From contig NZ_VFIA01000028.1 in NCBI RefSeq assembly GCF_014282275.1, forward strand, positions 23,206 through 87,205: a DNA stretch of 64,000 bases, given 5' to 3'. Made by a program: the position numbers and the translations under genes. The stretch is from Spirosoma utsteinense. Lineage in GTDB: Bacteria; Bacteroidota; Bacteroidia; Cytophagales; Spirosomataceae. This document shows, one piece after another, positions 61,614-64,000 of this stretch; the first letter of the stretch is position 1, and each line of letters starts with the position of its first letter. Under the pieces are notes generated by a model that made no database searches, had not been told where the DNA came from, and saw only the letters and a program-made list of their open reading frames with translations.

Positions 61614-61800
61614 CTATTCTGTTATAAATACTACGTGCGATCATACTGAGTACAAGTATAATGAATTACCCGAATACCATACTTACAAAAAAAGCCTAAA
61701 GAAACTAAATAGGGTAAATACATCTACGAACAGTAAATATAGTTACCCTATCCAATAAACAGAAACAAAAATTGCCGCTACCTATTCTTTTCTGTACACA

Positions 61801-61822
61801 AAAAATTGATGGCTATCAATTT
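61801..61822 (-). terminator. Terminator of the GH99-like gene (minus strand)
   Basis: AAATTGAT/ATCAATTT 8-bp stem (61803-61822) overlapping the stop codon and followed, on the minus strand, by a T run. A/T-only stem, so modest strength. Confidence 0.4.
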
Positions 61823-63615
61823 GCCTTATAATGGTAGTTATACCGACCCGCGGGTGCAACATCGCCATTCACCCAAAAATCCATAATATCCTCTTCTTTT
61901 TGGCGGTTATCGGACCACTTAAACTCAAAATCAAGATTCTTCTGACCGTTTTCCAGCAACTGGCGAGGAATCCGTAATTCTAAACCGGTGCCTTTGTAAG
62001 CATATTCAACGATAGCCGCTTTTTTCCAAGCAGAGCCGTTGACTTTCTTTTCGACAATTGCCGTCTGCCCAACCTGCTTCCGGTTGACAGCAAGATCATA
62101 CCCCTGCCAACCAGTTGTCTTTCTCCGATCTATATCGATAAAAAGTGTCATCCAGTTTGTATTGGTATGGGGGGTAATTTTTTCTGCGGTTGTCACGTAC
62201 AGATAGACATACTTGTCATCACGAGCCACCTTCGTACCAATAATATCGTTTCGCCCAGATTTATTGGTATAGTAATACGACTGAAAACCGGGGGAGTCAC
62301 GGTGAATCGTACTACCCTTATGTGCCTTGAAATTAGGCTTAATCGAACTCCAATCACTAAATACACCGTCAATTTTAATTGTCTTCCGGGGAGAAGCCGC
62401 CTGTTCGCCCGGTACACCCTTGAAACGGCGAATATTAGCGACCATCTGGTAATAATAATTATCGCCATGACCACCTTTCATAGGTTCAATATCACGACTG
62501 TTGTCCGAATTATACTGATCTGGGAACGCGTTAGACTGCTTTCCCCATTCGCGATGCCGGCCAGCTACCCATTCATTCCACCCCGTTATAAAGATCATGT
62601 CAACATCGTGTTTCAAAGCTTGGTCCCATTGCTCTTGAAAGTTTAAACCGTAAACAGACGCATTCGCTCTTTTGTCATGACCTTTTGCATTGGTATAGCT
62701 TCGGCCAAAAACGTTAGGCGCATTCATGGCCGTCAACCCTCGCTCCTTCGACCAGTTTTGAGCCACGCTAACGGGCATTTCTTCATACCCCCCCTTATCC
62801 TGTTTCACATACTTGTGCTGTGGGTAAATTTCTAACCAGCCCCACTGATCAGGCCGAGCGGGCCCCTTCTGGTAATCAGGTTGTACCGGGCGAAATGTAA
62901 AAAAGTTTTTCATTTCCTGGTGTAATTGTGTCCCTGTCGGATTGCCGGGCACCTCTATCATCAAGTCAGGATAACTCAGCAGTAATGGTTTTCCTTTCCA
63001 ATAAAACCATAACTCTTTATAAAGACCAGGTTTATAAAGTTGCCCATATAGCTGATTGATAGCATTTTGTCCACCACTGACTGGACCAAGTGCCGTTACA
63101 AACGCTATTTGAGGAGTGCGAACACCGTCTTTCCGAGCCTCCAGAAACACGTCGCATAAAGCAGTGTAAGCTGGTTTCCAGACCTGATCCCCATTTGTAC
63201 AATCGAAAAAAATTACATCTACCCCAGCATCAGCCAGCATTTCAGCATGTTTCCGTAACACCCATTTATCAGTGCTTGTATAAAAACCAAACAAAGGCTC
63301 TCCCCAGAAGTAAACTCTATCTGTTGGCCAGGACGGATCATCATAACTTACCCGGGCATTAGGATTGCTTTTCAGGGTTGGGTTTGCTTTTAGATAAGCA
63401 GACAGGTTGAGTGGTTTATTATTGGTAGACCGATATTGATAATGCCATGGCCAGTAAAAAATGCCCACATACCGATCTTTTTTAATAGCCCCAGTCATAG
63501 GTAGTTTTCGGCCTAACGCATCAGTAGCTGGCAAATTTTCCGTGTAATTCACTAGGGAATTTTGAGCTGTTACATTAGCAGCTATAAACCAAAACATAAA
63601 GAATAAATACTTCAT
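61816..63615 (-). CDS. Secreted GH99/GH71-like glycoside hydrolase with C-terminal CBM9-like domain
   Basis: 599 residues with signal peptide (MKYLFFMFWFIAANVTAQ). The catalytic (beta/alpha)8-type region (about 50-400) has YVGIFYWPWHYQYR, a strand DVIFFDCTNGDQVWKPAYTA, LLSYPDLMIEVPG and FITGWNEWVAGRHREWGKQ, features of GH99-like/GH71-like enzymes. A C-terminal carbohydrate-binding-like module (about 415-595) starts at KIDGVFSDWSSIKP. Specific substrate unknown. The gene and its flanks are distinctly AT-richer than the rest of the window, and an IS1-family element lies just beyond, suggesting acquisition by transfer. Confidence 0.8.
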   Translation of the reverse strand: MKYLFFMFWFIAANVTAQNSLVNYTENLPATDALGRKLPMTGAIKKDRYVGIFYWPWHYQYRSTNNKPLNLSAYLKANPTLKSNPNARVSYDDPSWPTDRVYFWGEPLFGFYTSTDKWVLRKHAEMLADAGVDVIFFDCTNGDQVWKPAYTALCDVFLEARKDGVRTPQIAFVTALGPVSGGQNAINQLYGQLYKPGLYKELWFYWKGKPLLLSYPDLMIEVPGNPTGTQLHQEMKNFFTFRPVQPDYQKGPARPDQWGWLEIYPQHKYVKQDKGGYEEMPVSVAQNWSKERGLTAMNAPNVFGRSYTNAKGHDKRANASVYGLNFQEQWDQALKHDVDMIFITGWNEWVAGRHREWGKQSNAFPDQYNSDNSRDIEPMKGGHGDNYYYQMVANIRRFKGVPGEQAASPRKTIKIDGVFSDWSSIKPNFKAHKGSTIHRDSPGFQSYYYTNKSGRNDIIGTKVARDDKYVYLYVTTAEKITPHTNTNWMTLFIDIDRRKTTGWQGYDLAVNRKQVGQTAIVEKKVNGSAWKKAAIVEYAYKGTGLELRIPRQLLENGQKNLDFEFKWSDNRQKEEDIMDFWVNGDVAPAGRYNYHYKAN

Positions 63616-63733
63616 TTCATCACAATTAATTGATTTTAGTATACCTATATACCTAGTCTAAAATAACTTTTTTGCCTTTTTTTTTACAAAGGAGCTATTT
63701 TTTGCCAATTTCAGACACAAATACATTTTACCT

Positions 63734-64000
63734 GGTCGTGACGTAACCGTGGACTCTTCGTCTTTATTGCATGGTAACACTCGTCGTCTCATGCCGCTAC
63801 TGTGGCAACCAAGATGCCGTTCGGCGCAAAGGGCTCAGCACCAACGGCAATCAGCGCTACAAATGTGAAAACTGTAAGCGCAGTTTCCAACTAGTGTACA
63901 CTCACAAAGCACACGAACCTGGCATCAAGGAGAGAGTTATCGATATGGCCCTTAACGGAAGTGGGATTCGGGATACCGCTCGTGTGCTGAAAATAAATAT
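63734..64000 (+). mobile_element. IS1-family insertion sequence, left end (runs off the window)
   Basis: An insA-like reading frame begins at 63771 and continues past the window end. The left terminal repeat may begin near 63734 (GGTCGTGACGTAACCGTGGA), at a plausible distance before insA, but its right partner is outside the window so the boundary is tentative. Confidence 0.6.
63771..64000 (+). CDS. insA: IS1-family transposase subunit InsA, N-terminal part (3' end outside window)
   Basis: Translation from ATG 63771 gives MVTLVVSCRYCGNQDAVRRK followed by a C-terminal zinc-finger half with CENCKRSFQL, a CxxC...CxxC zinc ribbon, and VIDMALNGSGIRDTARVLKI, closely paralleling IS1 InsA (RYxC, IDMAMNG and TARI blocks). 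InsA is the DNA-binding regulator; the InsAB' transposase would be produced by frameshifting downstream, outside the window. Confidence 0.85.
   Translation, partial: MVTLVVSCRYCGNQDAVRRKGLSTNGNQRYKCENCKRSFQLVYTHKAHEPGIKERVIDMALNGSGIRDTARVLKIN

Noticed and set aside
1..64000. tRNA or rRNA genes
   Set aside because: No cloverleaf-like pattern with a T-loop GTTCGA core or rRNA-like segment was spotted by eye; a covariance-model scan would settle this.

Overview
The window comes from a Bacteroidetes chromosome, most likely a Spirosoma-like member of the Cytophagales. The evidence is SusC/SusD outer-membrane pairs, FecR/ECF signalling, a type IX secretion (T9SS) sorting domain, DUF1800/DUF1501, DUF4296 and BatA-type VWA proteins, almost no Shine-Dalgarno sequences, and a promoter matching the Bacteroidetes TTG-N20-TAnnTTTG pattern. 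GC is moderately high through most of the window and falls visibly after about 59.8 kb. No rRNA, tRNA or CRISPR array was seen.

1-8.1 kb: an ECF sigma factor (5' end outside the window) overlaps a FecR anti-sigma gene, followed by an STN-bearing SusC receptor, a SusD lipoprotein and a secreted FAD-dependent oxidoreductase. This is a cell-surface-signalling nutrient-uptake locus. 8.3-10.7 kb: a stand-alone receiver with Glu at the usual phospho-Asp position, a saccharopine-dehydrogenase-like enzyme and an M15 peptidase. 10.7-17.1 kb: two sorbosone-dehydrogenase-like beta-propellers (one fused to a blue-copper domain), a PA14 protein, CsaA and a small membrane protein. 17.1-19.7 kb: a two-component operon (TPR histidine kinase and LytTR regulator). 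19.9-34.5 kb: an export-rich stretch with an M28 peptidase, vanadium haloperoxidase, S9 peptidase, lipoprotein, Hint-domain protein, DUF1800, and four proteins with Tat-like leaders (two PLP enzymes, a flavin amine oxidase and a DUF1501 protein).

34.7-38.8 kb: fatty-acid beta-oxidation (thiolase plus FadB-like fusion) with an antitoxin and a broken PIN toxin between them. 38.8-41 kb: an AraC regulator divergent from an NTF2-like protein. 41-44.6 kb: rnhB with a DUF58 / BatD-like / VWA operon. 44.6-54.3 kb: housekeeping genes including protoporphyrinogen oxidase, dolichol-phosphate-mannose synthase-like GT2, DUF167, an RmlD-like reductase, cyclophilin, a LolD-like ATPase, purN, an HGSNAT-like membrane protein, an esterase and a serine hydrolase. 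54.4-63.6 kb: a surface-polysaccharide and surface-protein block with two Wzi-family porins flanking a WcaJ-type phosphoglycosyltransferase, a T9SS cargo protein, a large 17-residue-repeat protein and a GH99-like enzyme. The window ends inside an IS1-family insA.

The most unusual feature is a set of long intergenic inverted repeats (about 23.1, 28.8, 34.5, 36.1, 47.3 and 50.1 kb). Several start at a stop codon, and two are assembled from the same degenerate 8-bp unit. No new multi-gene defence or biosynthetic system is clearly evident. The best leads are the octamer hairpins, the Glu receiver, the Hint protein and the truncated PIN toxin next to a MITE-like element.
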